DNA of 5,051 nt from Prevotellaceae bacterium (lineage in GTDB: Bacteria > Bacteroidota > Bacteroidia > Bacteroidales > UBA932). A program made the position numbers and the translations under genes. Positions 4,835-5,051 of this stretch are shown here, piece after piece (positions within the stretch are counted from its first letter, which is position 1; every line of letters starts with the position of its first letter). The stretch lies in assembly GCA_031289995.1 (NCBI GenBank), contig JAITOI010000030.1, positions 1 to 5,051 on the forward strand, in the 5' to 3' direction. The notes beneath the pieces were generated by a model that saw only the letters and a list, made by a program, of their open reading frames with translations, was not told the origin of the DNA and did not search any database.

Positions 4835-5051
4835 ATGAAAGACTTCAACATCGCAGGCCCCTGTAACCCTGCAAAACACTACATGATTGATGCTGCCACC
4901 CGCCTGAAAGGCGTGGAGCGACTCATCGACAAGGAGCAATATTTTGTGATTCATGCTGCGCGGCAGAGCGGAAAAACCACGTACTTGAACGACCTCGTTG
5001 ACCATCTCAACGCCAAAGAACAGTGCTACGCGCTGTACTGCACGCTGGAAA
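4835..5051 (+). CDS. P-loop ATPase, N-terminal part (cut by the window edge)
   Basis: The first 72 residues of a longer protein are present and the frame is open to the last base. A conserved-looking N-terminal segment, FNIAGPCNPAKHYMIDA (4-20), precedes a Walker A motif in HAARQSGKTTYL (40-51), with K47 and T48 as nucleotide-binding residues. The usual first glycine of GxxxxGKT is alanine (A41), which I believe is normal in related AAA-like ATPases ending RQ[SY]GKTT. The ATG at 4835 is chosen because it begins this conserved segment, follows a good promoter and has a typical A/T-rich leader without Shine-Dalgarno. From memory, such proteins are several hundred residues long and occur in many copies in Bacteroidota and Chlorobi, with no established function. 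Walker B and any C-terminal nuclease-like domain lie outside the window. It is divergent from the envelope operon and probably unrelated to it. Confidence 0.85.
   Translation, partial: MKDFNIAGPCNPAKHYMIDAATRLKGVERLIDKEQYFVIHAARQSGKTTYLNDLVDHLNAKEQCYALYCTLE

Noticed and set aside
4645..4851. A 68-residue minus-strand open frame in the divergent promoter region
   Set aside because: It covers both promoters and their A/T tracts, overlaps the start of the ATPase gene and has no family similarity. Its lysine/phenylalanine-rich composition simply reflects A/T-rich DNA.

Overview
The window looks like chromosomal DNA from a member of the Bacteroidota (Bacteroidetes). Three things suggest this. Two divergent promoters fit the Bacteroidetes consensus TTTG-N19/20-TAnnTTTG. 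Shine-Dalgarno sequences are absent ahead of the genes, whose leaders are A/T-rich. The gene families (MltD-like LysM transglycosylase, MBOAT plus SGNH pair, 'HAARQSGKTT' P-loop ATPase) are, from memory, common in that phylum. The coding DNA is G+C-rich for the group, and I cannot name a genus.

Layout. Positions 1-342 hold no convincing gene. They form a dense array of palindromes and short direct repeats, most likely degenerate dispersed repeat elements. Positions 343-4640 are a three-gene minus-strand unit, transcribed from right to left: a secreted LysM lytic transglycosylase (4640-3369), a membrane-anchored SGNH/GDSL-fold protein (3372-1894) and an AlgI/PatA-like MBOAT O-acyltransferase (1875-343). 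The first two overlap by 4 bp (ATGA) and the last two are 18 bp apart, so they are almost certainly one operon. Positions 4641-4834 are an A/T-rich divergent promoter region. From 4835 a plus-strand P-loop ATPase gene runs off the right edge.

How the genes may work together. MBOAT proteins of this type move acyl (usually acetyl) groups across the inner membrane, and SGNH partners in the periplasm transfer them to, or remove them from, a glycan. The co-transcribed partner is an enzyme that cuts peptidoglycan by forming a 1,6-anhydro ring at MurNAc. That chemistry is blocked by 6-O-acetylation. The attractive inference is a peptidoglycan O-acetylation module linked to its own lytic enzyme. Acetylation of another envelope glycan is an equally open alternative.

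The points most worth a second look are the operon composition, the missing ATG/GTG start of the transglycosylase, the 10-bp direct repeat bracketing the plus-strand promoter, and the palindrome-rich repeat region at the left end.
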